This document shows positions 1 to 12,054 of a DNA stretch of 64,000 bases, in pieces. The notes beneath the pieces were generated by a model, which saw nothing but the letters and a program-made list of their open reading frames with translations, ran no database searches and was not told where the DNA came from. Source of the DNA: Cladocopium goreaui (Eukaryota; Sar; Dinophyceae; Suessiales; Symbiodiniaceae); the NCBI GenBank assembly GCA_947184155.2, contig CAMXCT020000435.1:404979-468978 (forward strand), written 5' to 3'. A program made the translations under genes and the position numbers. Each line of letters opens with the position of its first letter. The first letter of the stretch is position 1.

Positions 1-1570
1 ACAGAAAACCTGCGATTTTGTAAAAACGTGGCGAACCATGATGGCTTATATTCAACGCAAGCAGCTAACATCCCGCCAACTTAAATGGGTTTGTCACAAA
101 ATAGGGTACCCCATTCCATCCAGATCCAGAACAAGACGAGTTCAAGTCTTACCCGGTTTACGATGGCCGCGCATGCGTGGGAGGTAAGTGAAGGCAATGA
201 ACGATGCGTCATTTCTTTCAGACAAATCTAGTTCCTAAGGGGAGAATTTACTGAATTTTACTGACATACAACAAAGACAGTGCTTTGAAATTACAACGTA
301 CGAAACATTACGAAACATGCAACGTATTTTCAGCCGCCTTCCAGTCCGTAGACCCCAAGTCTTGTCAACCGTGGATCTGCTTGGTTGATACTCACCTGAG
401 GCACGAGGACAGGGAGCCTGGTCAGCTACCAAGCAGCCTTTGTCACATCTCATGTCTGGCTTTGTATGTCATGTATGCCACATCACTTCTGTCATGTATA
501 TCATGTTTGTAATGTTATGTCTTGTATGCCATGTATGTATATGTATGTAATGATTTGCAATGCATGTCATGTATGTAATGATGTTTAAAGTATGTCATGT
601 ACGTTATGTTCTGTAATGTATGTCATCTTTCGTTATGTTGTGTTTTGAAATGTATGACATGTATGTCATAATGTGTAATGATATGTAGTAGTTTGTAGTG
701 ATTTGTAGTGATTTGCAATGGCTTGTAGTGATTTGCAATGATTTGTAGTGATTTGCAATTAGTTGTAATCATTTGTGAGGATTTGTAATATTTTGTAATG
801 TATGCATGCATGCATGCATGCATGTATGTGTATGCGTGTTCAGATTATTCACTACAGTTTGTATGATTTTAGCATATTTTATCATATTTTAGCCTTGGCC
901 GTGTCTTTAAGTTATTAAGAGCTGAACCCCACTTCTATGTTCTACATGGCACCAGGTTTACCTTCGAAAGACTGGTATCTTTGAATTGCAGAGAAAGACA
1001 AAATGATTCTTCAGCAAAAGAGCATGACTCAGTATAACCCCTGCACAATTGGAGGTTTAAAATGGTTTAAGCACAAGATTTGCTCATATCATGGAATCTG
1101 GATCGCTGTGGAGCCCCAGTAGAAGTTCGAACAAGACAAGTGTGCCTGAAACAGCTATCCGAAGCAAGCGCCGATTCACATTTGTATCCAGGTGAAGATT
1201 TTTCACGTGGGACCCAAACAGGCGCTGGGGCATCTCGGAAGCTTCTACCAACAATAATTAGTTTATTAGTTTGGAGGTACGTTTCCTCCAAAAGATTTTT
1301 TTTAAACGAAAAACATGTCATTTTTTTTACCCCATGAAATCTGCATGGAAAATATGGAAAAAACAAGTCATCGAACTGAATGGGCCCTCTGTACCATAGC
1401 AAACTGATAAATTACCGGTATACCCTCCGGTCAAATTAATGCTTACACATGTCAATATAAAATGCCCTAGGCCCTATGTATGATTTTATATGTTTATTTT
1501 TTATGATTTTATATGATTTTCCTATCGAACCCTCCATTTATCCATTTAAAATATAAATCTCCACCAGATG
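1..1570. other. no gene seen; AT-rich non-coding DNA
   Basis: No frame on either strand shows a plausible exon with splice sites. The stretch holds a degenerate ATGTATGTAATG-type repeat in its first half. Near 1420-1440 there is a weak, single-ended match to the TACCCTCTGGT repeat described below. It is probably intron or intergenic DNA of the minus-strand gene array. Confidence 0.5.
470..835. repeat. degenerate ATGTATGTAATG / TTTGTAGTGAT repeat
   Basis: The sequence is a run of short imperfect units mixing ATGTATGT, GTAATG and GATTTGTAGT, ending in a pure (GCAT)n stretch near 805-825. Open frames across it are low-complexity and are not genes. Confidence 0.8.
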
Positions 1571-1574
1571 ATTT

Positions 1575-1698
1575 CCCAGCCATGTTAACTGATAGCCAGG
1601 CCGCCACGTCCACGAAGCAAATCTCAGAGCTACAGCGGTAGGGCGCCACAGCCAAGCCCATCAGGACCGCCAAAATCGCCGCAGCCCTGGTGGTGTTT
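1575..1698 (-). CDS. possible exon, hydrophobic, product unknown
   Basis: Reading the minus strand, a C/T-rich acceptor TTCTGCAG is followed by a frame containing the hydrophobic helix AAAILAVLMGLAVAPY and then CFVDVAAWLSVNMAG. The helix could be a membrane segment or a signal anchor. The donor side is not clear, so the lower boundary is approximate. The longer open frame running up to 2069 is AT-rich and less convincing as coding sequence. I do not recognise a family. Confidence 0.35.
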
Positions 1699-2379
1699 CT
1701 GCAGAACGTATGGTGGAATTGTAATTGAACCAAAGAAGTCCAAAATTCTTGGATACACAACGGCACAACTATAGTATAGTACAAATATATTAAGGGAATA
1801 CGATATCTCTTCAACCTGGATGTGTCCCAAGATTTGGTAAGTAAACGTAAGTACCCCTTGAAAGCCACACATTTTGACTTGCGGATGGCAATATGATTGA
1901 AGGTTTTCTCATTTGCAAACACCGACACAAACACTGATCCGCTAACTCGGGGCAGCAAGAAAAAATGGTACAAAGAACCAACAAAACAAACCAAACACCA
2001 GGACGGAATTTTGAAAACCGTTTGGAACCGGAAAATCCACCAATTCATTGTCATAGTCGGAGTCGGCAAAGGAAAAGCAGGAAATGTGGAAATTCATGGA
2101 AATTCAGACAATCATTCGACTCAAAGAAGTGAGAACACAACGCTCTCAGATTTTTCTGTAATTTTCTGTGGTTTACCACCTCAAAATTTACACACAATAA
2201 ACCAGGGACGCACCGGTCTACTCCCTGAAAAACGATTGACATTGCACTTCTGGATGCCCAAAAGTATTACCGGGGTTTAACTTCCGTGGCCATCTTGCAT
2301 TGGAAATCTTTGAAACAGATGGTCCAAGGAAAATCTTGCAGGAAACCATTGAAACCATGGTCTCCCGAGTAGTCTTTCA

Positions 2380-2384
2380 TTCAC

Positions 2385-2425
<41 letters not shown>

Positions 2426-2510
2426 CGTATGTTATATATATATATGTGTGTGTATTATATGTATATATAATATACACGTATGTATATATATATATATACA
2501 TGTCGAAGAT
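2380..2510. repeat. (CA)n and (TA)n microsatellites
   Basis: A short (CA)n tract near 2384 runs into long (TA)n tracts with GTGTGTG islands to about 2505. Confidence 0.9.
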
Positions 2511-5500
2511 ATCTCAATATATAATTTCAATATTTGTGCACATATACCTATGCGTGTCAATCTATTGGACTATCGATCTTGGGCATCATGATTTCCGTGA
2601 AGCCTCATCCAAAGACCGTGAGGCACCCAGCCCGCGAAGTTGTAGGACGTATCCTTAACATAACATGAATTTAATCACTGCCCCTAAGAATGCTGGATGA
2701 TATTGATAATGGATAAAACTACTCACAATTAACAATTAATAACAATTATATCTCATATCTCCTTATCCCGTTGTAGAGAATTTATCCACCATTCATCTCT
2801 TACAACCCCTGATGAAACCATACATAGGAAAAACACACCCAGAACAACCCGTTCATATCAGTTCATTTTGGAGGCCCGTTTTGAGGGTGTCTTGATTTCT
2901 GTGAACGGATTCACTGAGGGTGGACCATTCTTGGGCACTCAAAGCATGGTATGGAAGGTTCTCTGTACTTTCTGTGCGCGCAAATGCCCAGAGCCAACTC
3001 ATGAACAAGAGATAACAAGAGTTTGCAAGTCTGGCCGTCTGCAAAAACCGTTTGTGTATGCTACTGCTATATTGATTCTTTGGATCATATGGGATCATCT
3101 TGTACAGGCCCGAACACAAAAAAATGTGAGTCCATGATGCGTGCTCCCTTCCATGGTCACTTAGATCCATAACGTGTTGTGCAGGCTGTGAATCTTGGCC
3201 CGGCCGATCTCCAAATTCTCCCCTGATCAAAGCAGTGCAGCTCAAATATCAATGGAAAAACATTATATAACTCATTAATTAAAAAAAGTTGGCATGACCC
3301 AAGACAGAAGTCCCAAGGTCTAGATATATATCGCAATCCCGTACCTAAATACCTCCTGGAAACCCAGTTGTTTTTTGTTTCGAAACTGGACATCACCAGC
3401 ACGCTTTGACCATGGCACGTAGTACCAAGTGTGATATGGAAGCAGCTCCGCAACGTAGAGTGACGCCGCCATCACATTGAAGAAACACCACAAGATCAGG
3501 ATGCAGGGCCAGCCCGTCCGAAGCAACAGGGCCCAAACTTTCCTCGGTGGCACCCAAAATACACAAATGTGGCAGTGGAAAATTTTGGGAAATCCGCCAT
3601 GTGCAAATCATCTTCCCATGGAACTTACGGATTTTTTTAGTGCCACCATGGATTACAAGAGGAATCATGCACCATCATGCATCATCATCTACCATCAATC
3701 GCTTCTTTGTTCTATCTACGCCATCTTAATTCACAATCGTCACTGCATTGGCAAAATGCCAAACCCGCCTTGCAACCGAAATTCGTTGGAAACAAAATGC
3801 ATATTATGAATTCATAGGCGAAGTAATGTTTAATGTAGGCATATATGTATATGCATTTGAAACATTTTGAAACAATATACAACATCGATAATGAAATTAT
3901 TCTCCTGTGCATTAACCAGTTGACGTCAGGGCAAGCATTTTGTAGCACGCCCAGGTGTTGAGCTGGGTGGTGGAGGCTTGGTGTGATTCCCCAGGAAGCA
4001 CCGGTGAACCAAAAAAACAACCCAAAAATCGGAGCCTTACAAAATGCTTGCCCCAAGTTTATTTCCAGGCCCCAAGCCCAGTCATCTTATAAGCTTGTGT
4101 GTTATAGAATGGTTGGTTTGGAAATATGCCTAACCTAACTTGTACCTATCCCACTTCCCTGGGAAACACTGCAATCCTTTTTCCCAGTCCCCGAAACATT
4201 TTTTTTTGGGGGGGAACAACATGGAAAATTAAATACACCTACAGTGCAAGTACATCTAAATACAAGTTTTTCAACCAATCCATTTTGTAGCATAGTTTGT
4301 TCCATTCTGACCTTCTGTGGACTGTAGCCCTTTTAGTCCCAAACCATTTTGTACAAAACTGGTTTTGAAACCCTCAGGCAAACATCAGCATGCACCCGCC
4401 TCATTCTTTTCTAATTCAACAAAAAACAGTGTTATGACATGACTGGCCCCGACGTCGTTTTGTAAAGAATGTTGGCTCTTATGAAATGATTCACCCAACA
4501 AAAAACACATCTTTTACAAAATGGCAGGGTTCACTGGGCAAAATTCCTTACAAAATGCTTCCTTTTGTTCCAAACATGCCCTCTGAAATGGAACATGGGT
4601 CCAGCCATTTCATAGTGGAAATGTGCACAGGGATATAAATTTCACAAGTAATTATTCGATTATATAATAAAACATTAAGTGGCCCCAGTTGGGTGGATTT
4701 AGGTAATGGAGAAAATAAACAAATTATCTGACCAATTTAAGGATTTTTTGGGGTCGCACCATATTTTATGAAATTGACATAAAGTTAGGTGAGGCCGTTT
4801 GAAAAACGAAATCAGTGTGAGGTCGTTGTCGCGGCTGAGGTTGTTGCGCACGCCAGAGTATCAAATCCGTTTGGCGAGCTTTCCCCCCAGCTGCCCACGG
4901 CAAACAAGATCTAACAGCCAGAAAACTGCACCAAACACAACCCGGAACTGTTTCTATTTTGGCGAAACAACACCGTTTTGTTTCCTTCATCCCTGAGCTT
5001 GTTTGGCACGGTTTCCCATCGTACCCCCCTAAGATTGGCAAGAATTGGAAACCCGAAAGCCATACCGAGCAAGCACGGCAGCATTCCTCTTTTAAAGGAA
5101 CCGTTTTGTTTCTTCATTTTTCATACCTGACCCTGTTTGGCGCGTTTTCCCATGAATCATACCCTCACAAAATTGGCACAGTCAGGAACCAGAAAGCCTT
5201 ACCAAACACAGCATGGTGCCTTCCCCGCTTTCACTTGAGAACGCAATAGCAGGAACATCCCGCACACACCAAGGACGAATCGAACCTCGACGCCACCGTG
5301 CGTTTCTTTCAATTTGCTCCAGCCCTCTGACTGGGGGGGGGCTGCAAAATGATAATTATCTGTGATACCTGCGGCAAAGGCTCCCCCGCTGGCACAAATA
5401 TGGAATCTTTTGTGTGGCGCGGTTTACAACTATAGCTCCCCAAGTTTTAAACAATATGCGTTCCTTTAGGATGAATAATCTAAAACCATCGTCAATGCTG

Positions 5501-5690
5501 CGCTTTCCAAGCGGAATCACCCGGTAGAAGGAACGGTTGGATACTACTATAAATGTATATTTTTTTAATTTGAAAATTCTGCATCGTTAATTCAGGGGTG
5601 ACGTCGTGACGTCGACTTATTTTGTACACAATATATATAATATAACATTGATTAACATTGTATAACATGTGTTTTCTTAATGCGATGCAA
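2510..5690. other. no supported gene; intron-like DNA
   Basis: Several open frames of 60-130 residues occur on both strands at 2850-3810, but they overlap each other, have ordinary AT-rich composition, and lack splice sites or a recognisable family. The 4000-4560 part repeats phrases like TTACAAAATG on both strands. I see no gene I can support. Confidence 0.4.
4971..5212. repeat. two diverged tandem copies, about 125 bp each
   Basis: The phrase ACCGTTTTGTTTC..TTCAT followed by GAGCTTGTTTGGCACGGTTTCCCAT, then CCCTAAGATTGGCA and GAAAGCC, occurs from about 4971 and again, diverged, from about 5098 (CTGTTTGGCGCGTTTTCCCAT, CACAAAATTGGCA, GAAAGCC). This is an old local duplication of non-coding DNA. 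Confidence 0.6.
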
Positions 5691-5699
5691 TGCAACATG

Positions 5700-5960
5700 A
5701 TGTAAAAATTAATGTAATGTAATGTAATGTAATGATGTATGTGACGATGTATGTAATGATGTACGTAATGGTGCAATGATGTATGTAATGATTATGTATG
5801 CACTGATATATGTATACATATATAATGTACGCAATTTTTAATGCATGTAATGCATGTAATGTATGGTACGTATGTAATGCACACAAAATGCATGATAATG
5901 CTTGCACTGCATGCACTGCATGTACTGGATTTGTAATGTATGGATGGACGGATGCGTGCA
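5700..5960. repeat. ATGTAATG-type short tandem repeats
   Basis: The run is built of degenerate TGTAATG, ATGTATG and GCATGTAATG units. Open frames here are low-complexity. Confidence 0.8.
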
Positions 5961-6019
5961 TGCATGTATGGTCCAGTACGTATGTCCATATGTCACTATG
6001 TCAATCTGATGTCAATCTG

Positions 6020-6328
6020 ATGTCAATTTGATGTCAATCTATCTATCTACCCACCTATATATCTATCTGTCTGTCAATCTATTTATCTATCTATCTATTT
6101 ATCTATCTATCTATTTATCTATCTATCTACCTATTTGATTTATCTATCTAATCTAATCTAATCTAATCTATATCTATATCTGTCTATCTATCTATATCTG
6201 TCTATCTATCTATATTTGTCTATCTATCTATATCTGTCTATCTATCTATATTTGTCTATCTATCTATATCTGTCTATCTATCTATATCTGTCTATCTATC
6301 TATATCTGTCTATCTATCGCTGTCTCTA

Positions 6329-6365
<37 letters not shown>

Positions 6366-6380
6366 GCATGCATGCATGTA
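6020..6380. repeat. CTAT/CTGT tetranucleotide microsatellite
   Basis: A long interrupted array of TATC and TGTC units carries regular higher-order blocks (TATATCTGTCTATCTATC repeated about seven times between 6165 and 6320) and a short (GCAT)n tail. Any frame across it gives only a Tyr/Leu/Ser repeat. Confidence 0.92.
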
Positions 6381-6454
6381 TTCATGCCCCAATCTCATTC
6401 AATTTTCTGGGTTTCATGTCGGGATTTCCAAGTGTGACAGTCATCCGGGATTTT

Positions 6455-6600
6455 TTTCCAAAGTGCCACCCATGCCCTTTGTCGAAGATGATATCATCAT
6501 AGAGTTGGCAAAATTTGTCCCCCAACAAGTTTGTCACTTCAAGCTTTAAACCAACTTTGATGTCTTTTGGGAACCACGTCCCCCCTAAAAAAACAAAAAA
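6455..6600 (-). CDS. possible exon, product unknown
   Basis: The minus frame contains GGTWFPKDIKVGLKLEV followed by NLLGDKFCQLYDDIIFDKGH. It has balanced amino-acid use and no low complexity, unlike its surroundings. Boundaries are uncertain and no family is recognised. It could also be a chance frame. Confidence 0.28.
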
Positions 6601-7237
6601 CATGGGTTGCAAGCCGCTCCCCAAGAGTCCCGAGACTCCCGGGATTTTCCCAAATCTGCACAAGTCTCAATCTCCCTGAGGTCTGCCATGTGTGCGACAA
6701 GAACACATCAAAACCATCCACCTGAGTGACCCTCCTGGCGATGCTGGGCTACAGGAAGGACTGACGCCATTCAAATCAGCGGATTGATTTACCAAAAAAA
6801 AACACGGACAACCAGAATCTAGGAAAATCAAGAGAATCATAAAAACACTAAATTTCAAATACGTGTTATAGGAAACCATATCTTTACTCCCAACTATAAG
6901 GGTTTACCCTGTATATAGGTGTTTCCCTTGAGCCAATGCCAAGTCTGGGATAAAACCATGGGAGAATCTACCACAAACCATGCGGCTCAGGGGCGATGGG
7001 TTGAAGTTCAAATTTGCCAGGCCATAAAAACCACCAGTAAACATACATCCTGAAATGAGGGTTTCCAAACATGGACGGTTCACAATGGTAGTCGGAAAAA
7101 CCCCATTAACATGGATGATTTAGGGGTACCACCATTTCAGGAAACCTCCGTTAACATACAATTAATCCCACATCCTAAATGAATGATTCCCTTCCTCAGG
7201 TTTGGGTCCCAATAAGTCCCTTAAGCCAAATTTTTAC

Positions 7238-7345
7238 ATCACATCTCCCGCCGGTCCTGGACAGGAAGGCGTGATCCACCTCTCTTAACTTGCTGGGGGC
7301 AGTCTTCCAGACCCGTCCGAGATCTCCTGCAGTTGCGCTCCACAG
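7238..7345 (-). CDS. possible exon, product unknown
   Basis: This locally GC-rich segment reads NLWSATAGDLGRVWKTAPSK then LREVDHAFLSRTGGR on the minus strand. The GC rise against the AT-rich flanks is what the better-supported exons in this window also show. Splice edges are not assigned. Confidence 0.33.
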
Positions 7346-7808
7346 GTTGGATGATGTTGGATGGTGCTCCATAACATCAAGCCATCAAGCGTAAAACATC
7401 TTTAAATATCTCTAAATGACCTTTCCCTAGCTGCAAAGCATGCTTGCCACTTAGGGAATATAAATGATTGGCGAGATAATAGCAGCAGGACTTAGCAAGA
7501 CTGCTTGAACCCCTGCACCCAGGTGAACGAAGAACCTGACGCGGATTTTGTCGCTTTGATCGCATTTGTGTCTGAAGTCCATTTAAGTGCCCGTGTTCAC
7601 CGTCTTTTTCTTGATTTTGAAAAAACATTTTCTTCGAGAGACCCCCGCCTTGAAACACTATTCTGACATAGTTTCTGACATACCACCTGGAAGTGTATAC
7701 GGCATGTTTTTTTCTGCCATTCTATCGGACATGCTTTCTGGCATATATTCTGACATTCTTTCTATCTGGTATATCTTCGGAGATTCTTTGTGGTTAAATT
7801 CCGGCAGG

Positions 7809-8480
7809 AACACTTTGATCCGGAGCTCGCGGTTGACGTACGGCGGGGAAAACGGCAGGGAACACTCTGATCCGGAGCTCGCGGTTGAGGTCCGGCGGGG
7901 AACACTTTGATCCAGAGGTTGCTGTTGGGGTCTGGCGGGGAACACTATGATCCGGAGATATCCGGAGCTTGCGGTGGAGGTCGGGCGGGGAACACTTTGG
8001 TCCAGAGGTTGCGGTGGAGGTCCAGCGGGGACCATTCTGATCCTGAGCTTGCTGTTGGGGTCCGGCGGGGAACACTGCGTTCCAGAGCTTGCAGTTGAGG
8101 TCCGGCGGGGAACACTTTGATCCAGAGGTTGCTGTTGGGGTCTGGCGGGGAACACTATGATCCGGAGATATCCGGAGCTTGCGGTGGAGGTCGGGCGGGG
8201 AACACTTTGGTCCAGAGGTTGCGGTGGAGGTCCAGCGGGGACCACTCTGATCCTGAGCTTGCTGTTGGGGTCCGGCGGGGAACACTGCGTTCCAGAGCTT
8301 GCAGTTGAGGTCCGGTGGGGATCACTCTCATCCTGAGCTTGCTCTTCGGGTCCGGCGGGGAACACTGCGTTCCAGAGCTTGCAGTTGAGGTCCGGTGGGG
8401 ATCACTTTGATCCAGAGGTTGCTGTTCGGGTCCGGCGGAGACAACTGTGATCTAGAGCTTGCAGTTGAGGTCTGGCGGAG
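7809..8480. repeat. 40-bp minisatellite with a 210-bp higher-order unit
   Basis: About sixteen head-to-tail units of the form AACACTTTGATCCAGAGGTT plus GCTGTTGGGGTCYGGCGGGG are each exactly 40 bp, except two that are 50 bp through an internal 10-bp duplication (TCCGGAGATA). Units 7901-8110 (40+50+40+40+40) are repeated almost identically at 8111-8320, giving a 210-bp higher-order repeat. Because 210 is divisible by three, several frames stay open through both copies. I regard these as by-products rather than genes. A purine-rich GAGGAG run follows to about 8520. Confidence 0.93.
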
Positions 8481-8529
8481 GAAGGAGGAGGATGAGGATG
8501 AGGAGGAGGAGGAGGAGGCGGGCCAGTTG

Positions 8530-9700
8530 ACATAAAATCGAACAACCCTCACCTGACAGGTGCGGAAGAGCACACTTCCATTTGAATCTTCATCTTGGAA
8601 CACTGTGCCAATTTCACCCCTTACTTTCCCTGTTTCTTTTCTCCTCAACATCCCGTTGTTCCCCCAGGGCCCTCCAAAACAAGAACCCAGTGACGTAAGG
8701 ATCGGTGCAAAGAGATCCCGCGCAGCAAACGGGGGTCCAGGCCTGTGATGAGATCGAGGATCATCCCACTGGGAACTGCTTTGGTAAATGGGCTATAAAT
8801 GGCTATAATATAATAATTTATTATATAACGTTTTTTTTTAAAGGTTTAGTATGTATTATCATGTATTATAGTCTATTATAGATATGAGAAGATCCACGAT
8901 TAACGGTGGTCAGATCTCCCATTTTGGGAATAATCCACTCTGGGTAACGTAGGTTTAACCCACAACAATGATCTGATATGGATGGAATATGATGGAATAT
9001 GCATGACATATGAATGAACACTCAGTGGTTCGTATACCCTGGGGTAAACATAGAACAAATGGACATTTAATGGGGAAAGCCGTTGGGAAAATAATCTACA
9101 TTCATAGCGTTTAGTACGTCTAATATCCACATCTATGCGAGTTTGCAGGAGCAACCGGGCTGTGGGGAGGGGCACCTTTGATCACACCAGCAGCAAACTT
9201 AGAAAAAAAACAGTTGCTTCCAAACTTTGTGACCGGAATACAATAGGCAATAAGAATAATGGGTATGTAAAATCTTAATCATCCTAATCACACCCAAAAC
9301 AACCAACCAGGTTGTGGTGTTGTATTCTGGGTTACATAATCAACAACATGACATGGGACGCTCAAAATGCGGGGTCTTCCCCAAAAATATGACCGTTAAA
9401 TGAGACTTCATGGCGCAGTGAGGTTTCAAATCTTGAGATGACCCCATGTACTGTAAGTGTTCTGTTCCTCCTAACCTGCCTGTAGACTCTGAATCAGAGG
9501 ACAATCTATTAGAATATGTCAAATGAAGCAAACATGATATGTGTTTCGGCTGTTTGTCGGTGGAATCGAGCCTAGGAGCCCGCCAAAGGATGCCAAAGGA
9601 ACGTTGCGTAAACAATTGCATGTTTGGCCCACCAGACCCCCATGCAAAAGCAAACGCACAAAATCCAGTCATCTACCCATATCTACCCCCACCATAGCTC
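8530..9700. other. no gene seen
   Basis: This is AT-rich DNA between the minisatellite and the transposon. The open frames on the minus strand at 8900-9175 and 9340-9672 have no splice context or recognisable motif. Confidence 0.4.
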
Positions 9701-9830
9701 CCCAGAACTTCCATTCCTCCTTATTTAAGGAATTCCTCCTTATTTAAGGAATTCCTCCTTAAAATTCCTCCTTAAATTAAGGTGGATTTTTTGAAAAATT
9801 CCTCCTTAAAATTCCTCCTTAAATTTTCAA
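9701..9830 (+). repeat. left terminal inverted repeat with CCTCCTT sub-repeats
   Basis: The first 28 bases are shared with the other end. They are followed by three AATTCCTCCTTATTTAAGG-like units and two AAAATTCCTCCTTAAA units, ending near TTTTCAATTG. The sub-repeats resemble multiple transposase-binding sites, which is inference. Confidence 0.85.
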
Positions 9831-9834
9831 TTGC

Positions 9835-9855
9835 AAGGAGATCTTGCACCTCCTG
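9835..9855. repeat. hairpin motif copy 1 (AAGGAG-N9-CTCCTG)
   Basis: On the plus strand this is AAGGAG, ATCTTGCAC, CTCCTG. One arm base differs from the other copies. It lies just inside the left terminal repeat, next to copy 2. Confidence 0.8.
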
Positions 9856-9858
9856 CTG

Positions 9859-9879
9859 AAGGAGACTTGAAACCTCCTT
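9859..9879. repeat. hairpin motif copy 2 (AAGGAG-N9-CTCCTT)
   Basis: The arms are exact but the loop is ACTTGAAAC instead of ATCTTGCAC. Conserved arms with a diverged loop suggest that the pairing, not only the sequence, matters. Confidence 0.8.
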
Positions 9880-9905
9880 ATCCCAGATCCTGGCAGCAAA
9901 ACTTT

Positions 9906-11600
9906 TCACTTCAGCTCTGGAATCACTTGTGCTCGAAAACTTTGCAGAACACTCATGCCTATGGAATAAGGGTTGTGGCTTCCACCTTTCACAGCTCCTA
10001 AGTGAGCTAGGAAGCCACCAAAGTCTTCGTCTCGATATGTCCAACTGTCTGATGGACAAGAGTTCTGGAGCAATAAATCTAAGAAGCTGTGGTGCTTTGG
10101 TTTGATCTTCCAAGTATGGTCAGTCTCGTTTTCCAAGCTCTTGCGCAACAGCAAAAACTTTCTGCTATGCAGCAGCATTGACTGGTGATTCCATAGATTC
10201 TTGGACAAGAAAGAATAACATTGCCAGAGTTCTGTGGCAGCCATCTTGATTGTATATTCAAGCGCATTGTCATCAGCCAAAAATTCATCGCAGATTTGTT
10301 TTGCAATAGTAATCAACCCTCGAGCTTCTGCAGCTTTGGCTCGAAGTTTTGGACTTGAACTGGCTTTCTTTCTGATCATGAGGACTGTCAAAGTAGGAAG
10401 CTTGTTTTCCACACCTTCAGTCTTGTAGTAGCTTTGAATTCTGTGGAACAAGCTTTTCACCCTTTCTTTCACATTGTTGCCAGGCAAGTGATTTCCAGAG
10501 GCAATTAAATGGTGAAAAACATTGCCCATAAAATCTGCTGCCACGCCCAAGTCCACAATGTGAAGCCAGTCCAAACGAAATTGTTTGCTTGTCAGTCCTG
10601 GTGTTTGAAACAATTCATTGATGTCAATGCCAGAATTGGAAATGGATTGCAACAAAGTGAAATGGTCCAAAGGATCAAATGCCTTGCAGCTTTCAAGGTT
10701 TCGAATTTCAATTGGTTTGCACAAGCAGCAAATGGCAGCATCCTTGTTTGTCTCGCCATGCAGGAAATTGGAAAACTTCTTTTCTCATAGCCCAATCACC
10801 TCTCACTTCAAGTAAAAAAGCAGTGAAAGGCAATGCCTTGCCATTGAATGTGCTTCGTTTTTTGTCGCCTGGGTGCCAAAAGCTGCCATCATGCCTTGCT
10901 GAAGGCCAAGTGCAATTGGCTAAGTGAATAAAAGACCAAGACAAATTTCCTAGCATCTTCGACAAAGTTACTCCCTTGATGCACCAGTGCTTTGGAATAC
11001 AGCACAAAGGGATTCGCAAGGTACCATTAGGTGGAAGTAAGCCAGGAAAATTCCATGAGATGCATTCCAAAGTTTGACTTCTGTCATAATTGTAAGGTGT
11101 GCCATCGATCCAAAGGCCAAGTCCTATGGCTTCTCGAACTTGGAACTGCATTTGCATGTTCGCCAAATGTTTCTTACTGAGTTCACACATGCCACAAGTC
11201 TGCAGCAGGTCTTTCTTCTCAGAGCGCTTCGAGAAGACAAAATGAATCTCATGTGGCAAAAGAAAAGGTATCTTCTTTTCTGCTTGTGTTCCAGGATTGT
11301 AGCAAGGGATCAATGCAATGTATTCATTGAACCACAGGCAATTCTCAACATTTTTCTTTTCATATCCCTTGCCATTTTTTTTTCCCAATTGGCTTGCTTC
11401 TCACCACTGCCAGATTTCTCTGCACCTTTGACCAAATCTTTCAGACCAGTGGCTCCAGCTATTTGTGCATCTTTCATGAGCTCATTGGCTCTTCCAGCAG
11501 AGACAGTCTTGGTCAAAAACAAATTGGAAACATTGTGTCGAAACCTCTTCTGGTCAGGTTCCCCAAGGGTAGACAAATCTACCTTTCTCTTGTGAAACAT
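9906..11600 (-). pseudogene. transposase-like protein of the 5.2-kb element (two frameshifts)
   Basis: Three minus-strand frames overlap end to end and read as one protein of about 560 residues: 11600-11310 (starts MFHKRKVDLSTLGEPDQK), 11388-10708 and 10724-9906. The first shift falls in a nine-A run at 11375-11383. The second falls where GCCHL would continue into LCKPIEIRNLES. Both look like single-base indels. Conserved-looking blocks are WPSARHDGSFWHPGD, RGDWAMRKEVFQFPAW, RLDWLHIVDLGVAADFMGN and WTYRDEDFGGFLAHL. The D in RHDG, the D in DWLH and the E in RDEDFGG would suit a DDE/RNase H-fold transposase, but I infer that triad. From memory this block order is common in dinoflagellate predicted proteins. 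The start is preceded by TTTTTTCAGCTCAAG, a good acceptor, so an upstream exon is likely. Confidence 0.65.
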
Positions 11601-11719
11601 GGCTTGAGCTGAAAAAACATGTCAACATAAAAGTTCATAAGATCTCAGAAGACAAGAAGTTGCACATTGTATTTAGTTAATGCTAAATTTGGCCAATGCT
11701 TTGAAACAGGGAAACAGTA

Positions 11720-11740
11720 AAGGAGATCTTACACCTCCTT
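11720..11740. repeat. hairpin motif copy 3
   Basis: The arms are AAGGAG and CTCCTT with loop ATCTTACAC. On the minus strand it reads CAAGGAG|GTGTAAG, a plausible 5' splice site. A good acceptor (TTTTTTCAG) lies about 115 bases further on, at the start of the transposase-like frame. Confidence 0.85.
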
Positions 11741-12054
11741 GAGTCTTGTACACCAGCTTAGAAGCAGGCTCTTTTTCCAGCGACAGTTACCAGCTGCGCA
11801 TCTTCCAAGCAGATCCCTGCGATATTTTAAATCTGCATTTCCACATTCCAAAACTGACAACTGCACCAAATGCGCTTTCCAAAATCTAAGGGCCAAACAG
11901 CTCCTACAGCAATGCCTGGTGAGTTTTCACCTTGGCTTTTGCTTCTTGCAGCTTCTCTTGGCTGGAAGCAAGCCATGCTTTCGCAGCAGGCAATGATTTC
12001 GAAACGCCTTCAGGAGAAGTGTCCTCAGGAGCAAGATCTTCACTGGCTGCGACA

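Noticed and set aside
6216-6437. Tyr/Leu/Ser repeat frame
   Set aside because: It is simply the translation of the CTAT/CTGT microsatellite.
7907-8308. Two identical 63-residue frames 210 bases apart
   Set aside because: They are the two copies of the minisatellite higher-order unit, not duplicated genes.
7658-8365. 235-residue Pro/Ser-rich minus-strand frame
   Set aside because: Its regular repeats mirror the 40-bp DNA units. There is no start or splice context, so I do not call a gene.
7809-8480. CRISPR-like array
   Set aside because: Units are contiguous and similar throughout, with no unique spacers, and the genome is eukaryotic.
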